IMG/VR virus record: IMGVR_UViG_3300048837_000193
Location: 1-42,265 of that record
Source: a virus
DNA: 42,265 bases
Direction: 5' to 3' (one strand)
A program made the translations under genes and the position numbers. Positions within the stretch are counted from its first letter, which is position 1; every line of letters starts with the position of its first letter. The notes under the pieces are model-generated. The model saw nothing but the letters and a program-made list of their open reading frames with translations. It did no database searches and was not told the origin of the DNA. This document shows positions 9,101 to 15,699 of this stretch, one piece after another.

Positions 9101-9306
9101 AGGGCTCCAGTGACCACGCTCTTGAAGGCGGTCCCGACCTTGCTCGCGGACTGCTTGACGCCGTGATCGAGGCCGTCACCGACTTGCTTCCCCGCTGACC
9201 TGCCAGCCTGCGCCGCACCCTTGCCCACGGCCGCGTTGATCTCGGACGAGAATCCGGTGGCGATCTTCGGCGCGATCGTCACGTAGCGGACGGCAATTTC
9301 GGTCAC
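6163..9306 (-). CDS. Tape measure protein
   Basis: About 1047 residues from GTG at 9306, preceded by GGGAGG; the frame extends further upstream but without a ribosome site. It is long, Ala-rich and mostly helical, with a Gly/Lys-rich start, two hydrophobic stretches (around 285-310 and 345-370) and long Glu/Lys coiled-coil stretches. The DDVPILASNGEWVIKEKSA segment near residue 720 is a recurrent feature of actinophage tape measures. Tape measure proteins set tail length and pass into the host envelope during injection. It follows the frameshifted chaperone gene as expected, but with a plus-strand gene inserted between them. Confidence 0.92.
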   Translation of the reverse strand: MTEIAVRYVTIAPKIATGFSSEINAAVGKGAAQAGRSAGKQVGDGLDHGVKQSASKVGTAFKSVVTGALVLGGISAVSGFVRKSVDAFSEYEDAAEAAKVVFGDSMKSIMAQANSAAATMGMNKAQVIDASNTFGTLGKSADLAGDDLAGFSTQMTSVAADLSSFKGGSPEEAILAVGAALRGESEPIRRYGVLLDDMTLRQQALKMGLIESVKEGLTPQQRVLAAQAEILKQTTDAQGDYLRNADSTANVQKRLAAESANLSIDIGEKLAPAIVSAQKAGITFLRWVTDNQERLVPLVATVGLATAAIGGFVAVAKGVEAIKAARVMIQGLGDAYAQMSTKARVATASAGAIGIALTAAAVVYGVFAQRNTESAIAVDEFTEALEASNGALDTNISKIAQKLLMDRGAISAAEDLNINLGTMTQAALGNADAMKEVGDRLAEVRQAEVEAIAATGGMDLSMSSAEQSAGILEDALGRTSTELQQAVEKQRQMATAADEAERKQSTQITTTATAKMTFEEYTKAINGSYNAQLKLAGSERAAEAAIDEGAERIAEWTAELTKKYEEEIKATAAAKGRKISDEEAGKQAEKRANKEVKAAIASGEALDINTEAGRKNEEALHAIADTTLAAMAGMTDLDIASGKAAERAERGREEFLKLAEKLGVGAEEAEDLAEKLGLVKSKTVALTVDVKWRGTQVRISSTGPTLKAAGGAIRGPGTGTSDDVPILASNGEWVIKEKSARYYGPAVMDAINQGRIPREAFAGKYASGGPVMPTYKGHSLDWWDDYLLTDLESTRLQIRIKDLKANLAEKETYYTGKGKKRKKKKRYKLRDLERTEAQLELKEAEEQLRLAKDAAKVNASTSGTIAEQIARYETQQKLAEDAAASWQSAAAALGKGSFGSALSGSWKAHRDAAGNTWYSGSSAVDVDALNRQRSAEGDAALAFLVKIDKLRQMGAPKRLVDDILALGPVEGSRVADAYLAKPAAIQGANDAYDKIAMAQSGMEALGALAGEKAAVTVNVTTVNPQAEKPSETVNRALQYAAQIGVGV

Positions 9307-9325
9307 GCGCGACACCTCCCGTCTG

Positions 9326-9331
9326 TACGCT
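9326..9331 (+). promoter_or_regulatory. -10 box (TANNNT) for the plus-strand moron
   Basis: TACGCT lies exactly six bases before the ATG at 9338, the spacing of leaderless actinobacterial transcripts. The same geometry occurs at both divergent promoters of the immunity switch (36176-36181 and 36260-36265). No good -35 hexamer is visible. Confidence 0.5.
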
Positions 9332-9337
9332 GTGGGG

Positions 9338-9601
9338 ATGACTCGCCCGTCACTGTTGAAGCTGGGCGCTGGCCTGGTGGTGGTCGGCCTGATCTGCATC
9401 GCGTTCGCGCGACAGGCCTACAGCCATGCCGAGTCCGTTGAGATGTTCAGCGCCGCCCTTCAGGGGGCGAGCATGTCTGCCGCCGAAGCCGCCGGGGCGA
9501 TGGCAGGCATGCAGGCGGCGATACTCCCTGGAGCGCTTGCCGCGATCTCAATCCTCGTCGGCGTGGCGCTACTGATCGCTGCCGCAGTCCGGAAGTCCTA
9601 G
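9338..9601 (+). CDS. Two-TM membrane protein on the opposite strand, probable prophage-expressed moron
   Basis: 87 residues from ATG at 9338 (an upstream in-frame GTG at 9332 is less likely). Two hydrophobic segments, residues about 7-26 and 61-83, flank a small Ala/Gly/Met-rich loop; the C terminus is positive (VRKS). The gene fills the 291-bp gap between chaperone and tape measure genes, overlapping the chaperone stop by 4 bp, and is the only convincing plus-strand gene in the structural region. With its own TANNNT box it could be expressed from the prophage. Small two-helix proteins of this type are sometimes superinfection-exclusion factors, but the function is unknown. Confidence 0.7.
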   Translation: MTRPSLLKLGAGLVVVGLICIAFARQAYSHAESVEMFSAALQGASMSAAEAAGAMAGMQAAILPGALAAISILVGVALLIAAAVRKS

Positions 9602-10178
9602 AGCCCGTACCGCTTCCGGTAGTCGGCCATGGTCTCGTCAGTGGCTTGCTGCTGCTCACTGCTGACCGGTGTGGGTAGCGAGGCGAGCGCTCGGGCTAGC
9701 CGGGTGTCGCCGGCGAGCAGTTCGGTGACCAGCAGCTCGGCCTCGTCGTAGGCGATCGGCTGCCACAGGGAGATTCCGAGTGCCCGCAGGTCGTGGACGA
9801 GCGGACCTCGGAACTCTGCCCAGCAGCCGATCAGGAGAGGGCTTTTCCCAGCCTCACGTCGAGACCGAGTGCCCACTGGCGGGCCAGGGCGAAACCGGCG
9901 GCGAAGTCCTTCTCCGCCTCCTTGTCGATGGCCTCCACGACCTCGGCGGGCATGACCTGGGACTTCCACGCGGCGATCTGGTCGGGCCACTGGGTGGCGT
10001 CCGCGTTGATGTCGAGGAAGGCCTGGTAGCGGGCCATGGGGATGACCAGGGACAGGCGCAGGTCGCCGTAGGTGTGGCAGACCAGCTCATCGCCGATGAC
10101 CTCGAAGTCGGGGCGGGCGGGGGCGTCCCCGGCGGCAGCCTTGGCCGCCGCCGGGGTGCGCCTGCGGGTCGCCGCCAT
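9598..10178 (-). CDS. Tail assembly chaperone, frameshifted long form (gpGT-like)
   Basis: Programmed -1 frameshift product of about 193 residues. Ribosomes start at ATG 10178, read 112 codons to the slippery heptamer GGGAAAA (9849 to 9843 on the minus strand, in phase G GGA AAA), slip back one base and continue for 81 codons to 9598. The extension contains GCWAEFRGPLVHDLRAL and an acidic helix. This matches lambda G/GT and the near-universal siphovirus arrangement upstream of the tape measure gene; the long form binds the tape measure protein during tail assembly and is absent from virions. Confidence 0.88.
9831..10178 (-). CDS. Tail assembly chaperone, short form (gpG-like)
   Basis: 115 residues, ATG at 10178, touching the stop of the major tail gene. 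A basic Ala-rich N terminus precedes a DFEVIGDELVCHTYGDLRL core. The frame ends 12 bases after the slippery GGGAAAA, at codon 116. The normal frame yields the abundant short chaperone and the slip yields the long form. A position directly after the major tail gene is standard. Confidence 0.88.
   Translation of the reverse strand: MAATRRRTPAAAKAAAGDAPARPDFEVIGDELVCHTYGDLRLSLVIPMARYQAFLDINADATQWPDQIAAWKSQVMPAEVVEAIDKEAEKDFAAGFALARQWALGLDVRLGKALS
9843..9849 (-). promoter_or_regulatory. Slippery heptamer GGGAAAA for -1 frameshifting
   Basis: Read on the minus strand, G GGA AAA lies in the correct phase (after codon CTG's last G) near the end of the short chaperone frame. Re-pairing as GGG AAA moves into the frame that runs to 9598. 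It matches the X XXY YYZ rule. Confidence 0.88.
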
Positions 10179-10990
10179 CAGACGCCGACCGTGTAGGTGT
10201 AGGGCTCGCTGGTGCCGTCCGTGGTGGTGACGATCACCTCGGCCTCGCCGACCGAGCTGGCCGGGATGGTCGCGACGATCATGTCGTCACCGGCCAGGAT
10301 CGGCGACACCACCGCGTTGCCGTCGATCGTCACGCCGGACATGCCGGTGAAGTGGCGACCGGAGATGACGACCTGCTCACCGATCGCCTGACCCGCCGGG
10401 GTGACGGCCAGGATGACCGGCTCGGGGGTGTCGTCGGCGTCAACGATCGCGTGCCGGTAGTGGGCACGCCTCTCCAACTCGTCGGAGCGGTCGGCGGTGA
10501 TGGTGATCGGCCGGTTGGCCATCGACCCGCGCGCCTTCTGATTCGAGGTCAGGCCGGTGACGGTGGCCAGCGGCGCCATGTAGCGCTCCAGCTTGTCGCC
10601 GGTCTTGGTGCGCAGCCGGTCCTCGGTGTAGACCTTGCACTCCACGATGCGGTCGATGTCGATGTCGGCCACACCGTCGACGTAGGTGACGCCGCGGAGC
10701 AGGCTCAGCACGGCCAGATTCTGCTCGACCAGCGTCTGGGTGCAGGAGACCGAGCCGTTCTGCGGGGAGAACTTGTAGCCCTCCTCGTAGGTCTCCTCGG
10801 GGGTGGCCGGCTCCTCGTTCCACTGCGGTCCGCCATCGGCGGCGCGCAGGCCGACGACCAGCCAGCCGGGGAGGCTGGTGATCGCGAAGTTCGGGTCGGC
10901 CATCTGGATCTTGCTGGGGCTCGCCGCGCTGCGCAGAGCGATCGCGGTGATTCCGCCGGTCGGGTAACCGACGTCGTTGGGGTTCGCCAT
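10178..10990 (-). CDS. Major tail protein with C-terminal IPT/TIG-like Ig domain
   Basis: 270 residues. The first ~180 form the tail-tube-type domain, with a pattern (PSKIQMADPNFAITSL, then GYKFSPQNGSVSCTQT and later a Lys/Arg-rich segment) seen in actinophage tube proteins. Residues about 183-270 form an Ig-like IPT/TIG module (PVILAVTPAGQAIGEQVVI, GRHFTGMSGVTIDG), which decorates the tube surface in many siphoviruses and can bind cell-surface sugars. The position between tail terminator and tail assembly chaperone agrees. RBS GAAAGGA lies before ATG 10990. Confidence 0.85.
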   Translation of the reverse strand: MANPNDVGYPTGGITAIALRSAASPSKIQMADPNFAITSLPGWLVVGLRAADGGPQWNEEPATPEETYEEGYKFSPQNGSVSCTQTLVEQNLAVLSLLRGVTYVDGVADIDIDRIVECKVYTEDRLRTKTGDKLERYMAPLATVTGLTSNQKARGSMANRPITITADRSDELERRAHYRHAIVDADDTPEPVILAVTPAGQAIGEQVVISGRHFTGMSGVTIDGNAVVSPILAGDDMIVATIPASSVGEAEVIVTTTDGTSEPYTYTVGV

Positions 10991-11006
10991 GGTGGCGTCC
11001 TTTCTG

Positions 11007-11447
11007 TTACCCGACGACCACGAGGTCGGCGGTGGTGTGAAATTCGGGTGGGTTGTCCACCACGCTCAGGGGGCCGCGGATGGTGGTCACTGCGGCGATG
11101 GGGAGCCCGTCCTGCACGGCGAGGGCGGACAGGCGGGAGGCGACCCAGACGGCCAGGGCGCGGGTCGCTGAGTAGTCGGCGTCGCGGGCACCGAGTACGA
11201 TGGCGCTCAGCGTCCGGTTCGGCCACGGTCCGCCGTCGTCGCGGATCACCACGGCGGCGGTGTAGGTGGTGCCGGAGAGAGCGAAGGGCAGCGCGAGGGG
11301 CTTGCCGGTCAGTGGATCCTTCATCGCGCTGGGGAACTGGCGGCCGATCAGCGTGCCCGGGCGGGTGTTGACGCTGCGGAGGTGGGCGGCGATCAGCATC
11401 TCCAGGTCGGGAGGCTCGATCGGCAGCGGCTCGTAGGTGACCGACAT
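11007..11447 (-). CDS. Tail terminator-like protein
   Basis: 146 residues, just upstream of the major tail gene. The alternating helix-strand pattern (LEMLIAAHLRSV at the N terminus, a beta-rich core with ATRALAVWVASRLSAL, and a C-terminal strand) and length match siphovirus tail terminators (lambda gpU-like), which cap the tube at the neck. The assignment is mostly from synteny. Confidence 0.6.
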   Translation of the reverse strand: MSVTYEPLPIEPPDLEMLIAAHLRSVNTRPGTLIGRQFPSAMKDPLTGKPLALPFALSGTTYTAAVVIRDDGGPWPNRTLSAIVLGARDADYSATRALAVWVASRLSALAVQDGLPIAAVTTIRGPLSVVDNPPEFHTTADLVVVG

Positions 11448-11448
11448 G

Positions 11449-11697
11449 TCAGCCCTCCTCGTCGCCGAAGTCGGTGGGGCTCAGCCAGCGTTCGAGCAGC
11501 ACCGCGAGGCCGACGCTTGCGTGGTAGGGCTGGCCGGGCATGGTCTCGTAGTGGTAGCTGGCGCCACCGTTGCCCACCTGGTCGCCATTGACTGCGGACC
11601 CGATGAGCAGCCAGCCGGAGCACATGCGCCCGCCGAGTTCGTCGGAGATGTGCGCCGCCAGTGCTTCCGCCAGGGCTGCCCCGGTCTCCGCGGACAT
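11449..11697 (-). CDS. Small head-tail region protein (82 aa), unknown
   Basis: Lies between the HK97 gp10-like and tail terminator genes, with a 1-2 bp gap on each side. It starts with a helix (TGAALAEALAAHISDEL) followed by a beta-rich segment. No recognised motif. Its place in the neck module suggests a minor connector protein; I cannot name it. Confidence 0.6.
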   Translation of the reverse strand: MSAETGAALAEALAAHISDELGGRMCSGWLLIGSAVNGDQVGNGGASYHYETMPGQPYHASVGLAVLLERWLSPTDFGDEEG

Positions 11698-11698
11698 G

Positions 11699-11986
11699 TC
11701 AGCCCGCCGAGTTCAGGGCGCGCAGCAGCGTCCCCGTCCGGGCTTCCACGTAGCCGGCGTGCGGGGCGTCGGCGACCACGTAGGCGTGCGCCCAGTCGTT
11801 CTCGCTGGTGCGCTTGTCGGTCTCGACATGGATGGATGCCTTGTAGTCGCCGTCCGCGACCGGTGCCGTGCTGCGGGCGGTGTCGGCGACCTTCTTGGCC
11901 AGCGGGATGCAGTCGGCTTCGAGCACCTCGTTGGAGAGGTCGATCAGCCCGGCCATGTTCCACTCGAAGCGGTCACCGCGCGCCAT
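11699..11986 (-). CDS. HK97 gp10-like head-tail connector protein
   Basis: 95 residues with the sequence course of HK97 gp10 family proteins: an N-terminal helix ending in KKVADTARSTAPVADGDYKASI, then a beta hairpin and a short C-terminal helix. The TARxxxPxxxGxYxxS pattern is typical. It overlaps the end of the 41-aa gene by 14 bp. Members connect the neck to the tail tube. Confidence 0.72.
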   Translation of the reverse strand: MARGDRFEWNMAGLIDLSNEVLEADCIPLAKKVADTARSTAPVADGDYKASIHVETDKRTSENDWAHAYVVADAPHAGYVEARTGTLLRALNSAG

Positions 11987-12098
11987 CGTCCGCTCGCTTC
12001 TGGGCGATCTCGGCGGCGATGGCCAGGGCCGCCGTCTTGGGATCGACGGGGGCAGGCTGGGTGCGCGGCTTGCGGGCGCGGGGCTTGCGGTCGGCCAT
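11973..12098 (-). CDS. Small basic protein (41 aa) in the neck module
   Basis: ATG at 12098 follows GAGGGAGGG and stops at 11973 inside the start of the gp10-like gene (14-bp overlap), closing an otherwise empty 110-bp gap. The N terminus is Lys/Arg/Pro-rich (ADRKPRARKPRTQPAP) and the C-terminal half an Ala-rich helix. Similar tiny basic proteins occur here in other actinophages; function unknown. Confidence 0.6.
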   Translation of the reverse strand: MADRKPRARKPRTQPAPVDPKTAALAIAAEIAQKRADDGAR

Positions 12099-12101
12099 GG
12101 G

Positions 12102-12461
12102 TCAGCCCTCCCTCAGGGTCAGGTTCCAGACGGTCCCGGCGTCGGGGCCGTCGATCAGGCCGACGCCGAGTAGGTCGATGTACTCCTCGGTCATGGCGTG
12201 ACTGGTGACGTCCCAGTCGTGGCCCTTGGCGCGGATTCGGTCGGTGGTAAGCACCTCGACCAGCGGGACTCCACCGGGCCGGACGAGGCGAGCCTGCGAG
12301 GCCAGCTCGTCGCGGTTCACGGTGGGGTTCTCGGCGGAGGTCTGCCAGCCGACCGCGTAGCCGGGGAGATCGGTGACGGTCGGGTTGGACCAGTCGGGGC
12401 CGGCGGGCAGGCCGCTGTAGGGGTCGGTCTTGGTGCCGGGGCGGAGGCGCTGGACGGTCAC
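12102..12461 (-). CDS. Head closure / head-to-tail stopper protein
   Basis: 119 residues from GTG 12461 in a GTGA overlap with the adaptor gene. The beta-rich sequence (TKTDPYSGLPAGPDW, YAVGWQTSAENP, HDWDVTSHAM) and position after the adaptor fit the SPP1 gp16/HK97-type stopper that seals the portal channel after packaging. The assignment rests mainly on size and order. Confidence 0.62.
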   Translation of the reverse strand: MTVQRLRPGTKTDPYSGLPAGPDWSNPTVTDLPGYAVGWQTSAENPTVNRDELASQARLVRPGGVPLVEVLTTDRIRAKGHDWDVTSHAMTEEYIDLLGVGLIDGPDAGTVWNLTLREG

Positions 12462-12865
12462 TGGTCGTCCCCGCAGTGAAGATCGACCGGGGAGCCGAGC
12501 GGGATCGTCCGCGGCATGGCGGGGTACATCCGCCGCAGCTCGGCCATCTCGCCGGAGTCGAGACCGGACTTGGCCTTCCACGCGTCCCAGCCGTAGGTCA
12601 CGCCCTGCTGGAATTGCGAGGAGGTCTGCTGCTTCTGCTGCTGGCCTTCGAGGACCGCCTTGGGTATCGAGGCGAGGCGCTGGGCGATGGCGCAGGTCAG
12701 ATCGATCAGGCCGTCCGGCACCGGGTCGGGGTCTTGGTAGCCGACGCTGCGCAGGTAGTTGCGGATCCGGATCGATGCCTTGGTGAGGCTGGCGGCTGTG
12801 ACGGTGTAGCCGAGGGTGATGGCGTCCTCCGTGGTGGCGAAGGGCGGGTCGAAAGTGTGGGCCAT
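12458..12865 (-). CDS. Head-to-tail adaptor protein
   Basis: 135 residues. Residues 9-30 (ATTEDAITLGYTVTAASLTKA) and the following helix IRIRNYLRSVG resemble phage gp6/YqbG-like adaptors, which bind below the portal. RBS GGAGGTG precedes ATG 12865. A 17-bp hairpin lies just upstream, so its level may be set separately from the major capsid protein. Confidence 0.65.
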   Translation of the reverse strand: MAHTFDPPFATTEDAITLGYTVTAASLTKASIRIRNYLRSVGYQDPDPVPDGLIDLTCAIAQRLASIPKAVLEGQQQKQQTSSQFQQGVTYGWDAWKAKSGLDSGEMAELRRMYPAMPRTIPLGSPVDLHCGDDQ

Positions 12866-12886
12866 GGCACCTCCTCGGCGTGGGGG

Positions 12887-12923
12887 TCAGCACCCGCCCG
12901 GCGACTCGCCGGGCGGGTGCTGA
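12887..12923 (-). terminator. Perfect 17-bp stem-loop after the major capsid gene
   Basis: Bases 12887-12903 and 12907-12923 are perfect reverse complements around a 3-base loop (act). It lies 10 bp after the capsid stop and 22 bp before the next start. No U-tract follows, so partial termination or mRNA 3'-end protection that raises capsid output is more likely than full termination, since the downstream genes must still be expressed. Confidence 0.75.
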
Positions 12924-12932
12924 GGTTGGGGG

Positions 12933-14120
12933 TTAGAGCGCGAGGCCGCGGAGCACGCCGTGCGCGAACGGGTTGCCGTAAGCCAGCCCGATCTCGCCGT
13001 AGATCTGCGTCTTCTCGGCCGCGCCGGTCTTCGCCAGCGCCTCCTCGAAGAGCACGCCCTTGCCGGGGATGGACAGGAACACCGGGCTCAACTGCTCGGC
13101 GGACGAGATCACGATCGCATCGGCAGGCAGCGCCCGCTCGATGACCACGTTGAGCAGCCCGAAGTCGGTCTGAAGGGTCTGGAGGTTCAGACCGGCGACG
13201 TTGCGGGTGCCGGCGTAGGTGTTCGCCTTGCCGTACAGCGCAGCGTAGACCGCGGTCAGCTTCGCCTTCTGCGTGGACGACACGAACATGGTCGCGGTGT
13301 CGCCCTCGGAGATGCCGCCGTTGTCGAAGATCGCCTGCGCCAGCTGGTTGATGAGCGTGTCGGTCAGGGCGGTCGCCGCCTTGATGTAGGCGATCCCCGA
13401 CTGACCAGTGCCCACGGTGAGCGCGGTGCCGCCCTGGGTGAGCGCGACCTTGAACGAGTCGGTCGCCTTGTTCACGACGTAGTAGGCCACGTCGTGCCGC
13501 AGTTCGGCCGGGGGCGCGGTGAACACGATCCGGTCATTGTTGGCGAGCCCGGTGGCGGTCTCCGAGATGATGTCCGAAGCACCGGTGGACAGGCCGCTCA
13601 CTACGGTCCCGCCGAACTTGTTCCCGGCAGGGATGACCGACAGCAGGCCGCCCATCTTGCGGGCGACGGTGTTGTCACTCGGCGAGTTCTTCACCGAATG
13701 CCACATGGCGTAGTTCACATCACGGGCGATGGTCTTCAGCGCCAGCTCGACCTGGTGCGCGTGCTCGTCCACGACCGGGTTCGCGGAGCCGTCCACGTTC
13801 GCGGTCGCGTACTGAGCGGTTGCGGCCTGCTTGGTGTAGCTGGTCGCGACCTGCTCCTGGAAGATCTGGCACTGGTTGACGTAGTTCGCACGCACCCGAG
13901 CCTCAGCGTCGGGCGCGTCGGCGCCCTCCAGTCGGGCACGGATCGCAGGGGCGCGGAGATCCTCGGCCTGCCACTCGAAAGCGGCCGCCTTAGTCTCCTT
14001 GCCGCCAGCGATGCCGCCGGCGAGCGACAGCAGCGGGGTGTCGTAGGGGGTGAGCCCGATCAGCTCGCCGTGGTAGTTCGGCAGCGACCAAGTCGTGCCG
14101 ATTCCGGTGATTCCGGACAT
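12933..14120 (-). CDS. Major capsid protein (HK97 fold, DUF5309/SU10-like)
   Basis: 395 residues. The start (NYHGELIGLTPYDTPLLSL) and the segment KAAAFEWQAEDLRAP are characteristic of SU10/DUF5309-type capsid proteins. A Gly/Thr-rich insertion at about 168-248 (including YYVVNKATDSFKVALTQGG) probably forms an extra surface domain. The C terminus IYGEIGLAYGNPFAHGVLRGL is the final strand of the fold. It is preceded by a scaffold gene and followed by a strong hairpin and the connectors. No protease gene is visible, so maturation may not need one. Confidence 0.88.
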   Translation of the reverse strand: MSGITGIGTTWSLPNYHGELIGLTPYDTPLLSLAGGIAGGKETKAAAFEWQAEDLRAPAIRARLEGADAPDAEARVRANYVNQCQIFQEQVATSYTKQAATAQYATANVDGSANPVVDEHAHQVELALKTIARDVNYAMWHSVKNSPSDNTVARKMGGLLSVIPAGNKFGGTVVSGLSTGASDIISETATGLANNDRIVFTAPPAELRHDVAYYVVNKATDSFKVALTQGGTALTVGTGQSGIAYIKAATALTDTLINQLAQAIFDNGGISEGDTATMFVSSTQKAKLTAVYAALYGKANTYAGTRNVAGLNLQTLQTDFGLLNVVIERALPADAIVISSAEQLSPVFLSIPGKGVLFEEALAKTGAAEKTQIYGEIGLAYGNPFAHGVLRGLAL

Positions 14121-14145
14121 GATGGTTTCCTCTCAGAGGGTGGGA

Positions 14146-14712
14146 TCAGGTGGTCTTCTGCGCAGCGGCCTTGCGCTGCTTCAGGGCGATCGCGAGAGTG
14201 AAGTTCCTCGACTTCTCGGCCTCGGCGATCTGTGCATCGATGTCCCCCGGCGTGCCTGCCGGTGCGCCGTTGTTGCCGGCCGCGTGGACGGTCGGGGTGG
14301 CGGGCGGGGTCGCGGGCGGTTCGGCCTGCTTGCCCTTCCACTCCAGCGCTGCGGTGGCGGACGCCTCCCACTCCTCCGGCGTGGAGCCGGAGACCATCGA
14401 GGGCAGCACACCCTTGGTGGCGGCGAAGGCTTCGCGCTTGGCGACGAGGGCAGCCTTCTCGGCAGCCTCGGCGCGCTCGGTGGCCTTCTGCAGCTCGGTC
14501 TTCGCGGCCTCCTCGGCCTCATCGAACTTCGAGGCCTTCGCCTTCACGTCGTCGTAGTCGCGGTACTTCTCCAGCCGCTTCTGGATGATCTGATCCAGCT
14601 CGGCCTGGGTGAAGGTGCGCGGCTCGGCGGGTGGGGCCGGCTTGGGAGCCTCGACGGGCTTGGGGTCGGCGGCGGGAGCGGTGGTGGTGGGTTCGGTCGG
14701 CGTGGTGGACAT
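14146..14712 (-). CDS. Capsid scaffolding protein
   Basis: 188 residues, directly upstream of the capsid gene. A Pro/Thr/Ala-rich N terminus is followed by a long charged coiled coil (about 33-100, with AELDQIIQKRLEKYRDYDD, typical of phage minor structural GP20/scaffold proteins), a Pro-rich linker and a basic C-terminal helix that would contact capsid subunits. Low complexity and lack of a folded domain are normal for scaffolds. Confidence 0.8.
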   Translation of the reverse strand: MSTTPTEPTTTAPAADPKPVEAPKPAPPAEPRTFTQAELDQIIQKRLEKYRDYDDVKAKASKFDEAEEAAKTELQKATERAEAAEKAALVAKREAFAATKGVLPSMVSGSTPEEWEASATAALEWKGKQAEPPATPPATPTVHAAGNNGAPAGTPGDIDAQIAEAEKSRNFTLAIALKQRKAAAQKTT

Positions 14713-14756
14713 TCGATTGCCTCCTGGTGGAGTGGTGCCCGCGAGATCCCCGGAAT

Positions 14757-14778
14757 CACCCCGGCGCGGTCCGGGGTG
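14757..14778 (-). terminator. Stem-loop between MuF-like and scaffold genes
   Basis: Arms caccccgg (14757-14764) and ccggggtg (14771-14778) with a 6-base loop, in a 75-bp gap upstream of the scaffold start. Probably a weak terminator or processing site; no U-tract. Confidence 0.45.
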
Positions 14779-14787
14779 CGGGTAGGT

Positions 14788-15696
14788 CTATTCGGCGGTG
14801 CCGTTGAGGCGGGCGCGCTCGGCGGCGGTGCGGTCGAGCACCTCGCGGGCGGCGGCGGCCTTCTCCTGGTCGTCACCGGCGCGGGCTAGCCGCTTCTTGG
14901 CCGCGTCCCTCTCGGCGGTGATGCGCTGACGCTCGGCCCACGCCTGCGCGGATTGGTCGCGGCGGCGAGACTGGCGGGTCTTGGGGCCGGGGGTCTTGTG
15001 GCCTGCCTCGCGGCGGGCCTCTCGCCGGTCCCAGCGCTCACGGTCCCGGCGGCCGATCTCGCGGAAGTACTCGGTGGGGTGGTAGTCGTCGGGCCAGTCC
15101 TCGTCGCTGGCGACGATCACGACCCTGCACCGGCAATTTTCGTGCGGCTTGGTCTGGAATCCCTCGCGCTGCGCCTGGCTGCGAAAGTCCGAGTACGAGC
15201 CGTAACTGGCGCGGCGCAAGCAATAGCTGCACACATTCAGCCCGGACGGCTGCCAGAGCACTTCGGCCTTGGCGTCCTCGGCCACGTCGATGATCGCCTC
15301 TGCATTGGCGTCCATCAGGTGGCCGTCGATCTGCGCCAGCAGGGCACCGGCCCAGTCGTCCTGCCCGAGCGCGAAGGTCAGCGCGACCGACGCCGCCTGC
15401 TCGTCCCGGATGCCCTGGATGGTGCGCAGAGTCGGTGTCCGGCGGCCGATCGAGTCCAGCATCAGCGACGCCTGAGCCTGACCGAGCGCCGCCGCCATGG
15501 TGCCGAACTGCTCGGCGACCATCCACCAGCGATCGCGGATCAGCTTGTAGAGGTCCGATACCTGATCGGCCGACATCCTCGCGATGTGCTCGGGGGTCGG
15601 GACGTCGGCGAGCATCTGCCGCATAGCCGCCTGTGCGTGCTCACTCAGAGCTGACAGCGCCTCGCGAGCCTGCGCGACCTCGGCTGAGGTGGCCAT
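14788..15696 (-). CDS. MuF-like minor capsid protein
   Basis: 302 residues after the portal gene. A helical N terminus is followed by a Cys/His cluster, CSYC at about residue 153 and HENCRCRV about 35 residues later, the signature of the phage Mu F/VG-type head-morphogenesis domain. The C-terminal ~90 residues are a highly charged Arg/Glu/Ala helix. MuF proteins sit inside the portal region and can be injected with DNA. No toxin domain is visible at the C terminus. Confidence 0.78.
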   Translation of the reverse strand: MATSAEVAQAREALSALSEHAQAAMRQMLADVPTPEHIARMSADQVSDLYKLIRDRWWMVAEQFGTMAAALGQAQASLMLDSIGRRTPTLRTIQGIRDEQAASVALTFALGQDDWAGALLAQIDGHLMDANAEAIIDVAEDAKAEVLWQPSGLNVCSYCLRRASYGSYSDFRSQAQREGFQTKPHENCRCRVVIVASDEDWPDDYHPTEYFREIGRRDRERWDRREARREAGHKTPGPKTRQSRRRDQSAQAWAERQRITAERDAAKKRLARAGDDQEKAAAAREVLDRTAAERARLNGTAE

Positions 15697-15699
15697 GGG

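Noticed and set aside
9598-9990. Independent 130-aa gene in the chaperone -1 frame with its own start
   Set aside because: Its first ~50 codons are an Arg/Gly-rich shadow of the short chaperone; only the part after the slippery site is real.
12960-14201. Plus-strand frame of 413 codons across the capsid gene
   Set aside because: Antisense shadow of the major capsid and part of the scaffold gene; low-complexity Arg/Gly/Val sequence with no RBS.
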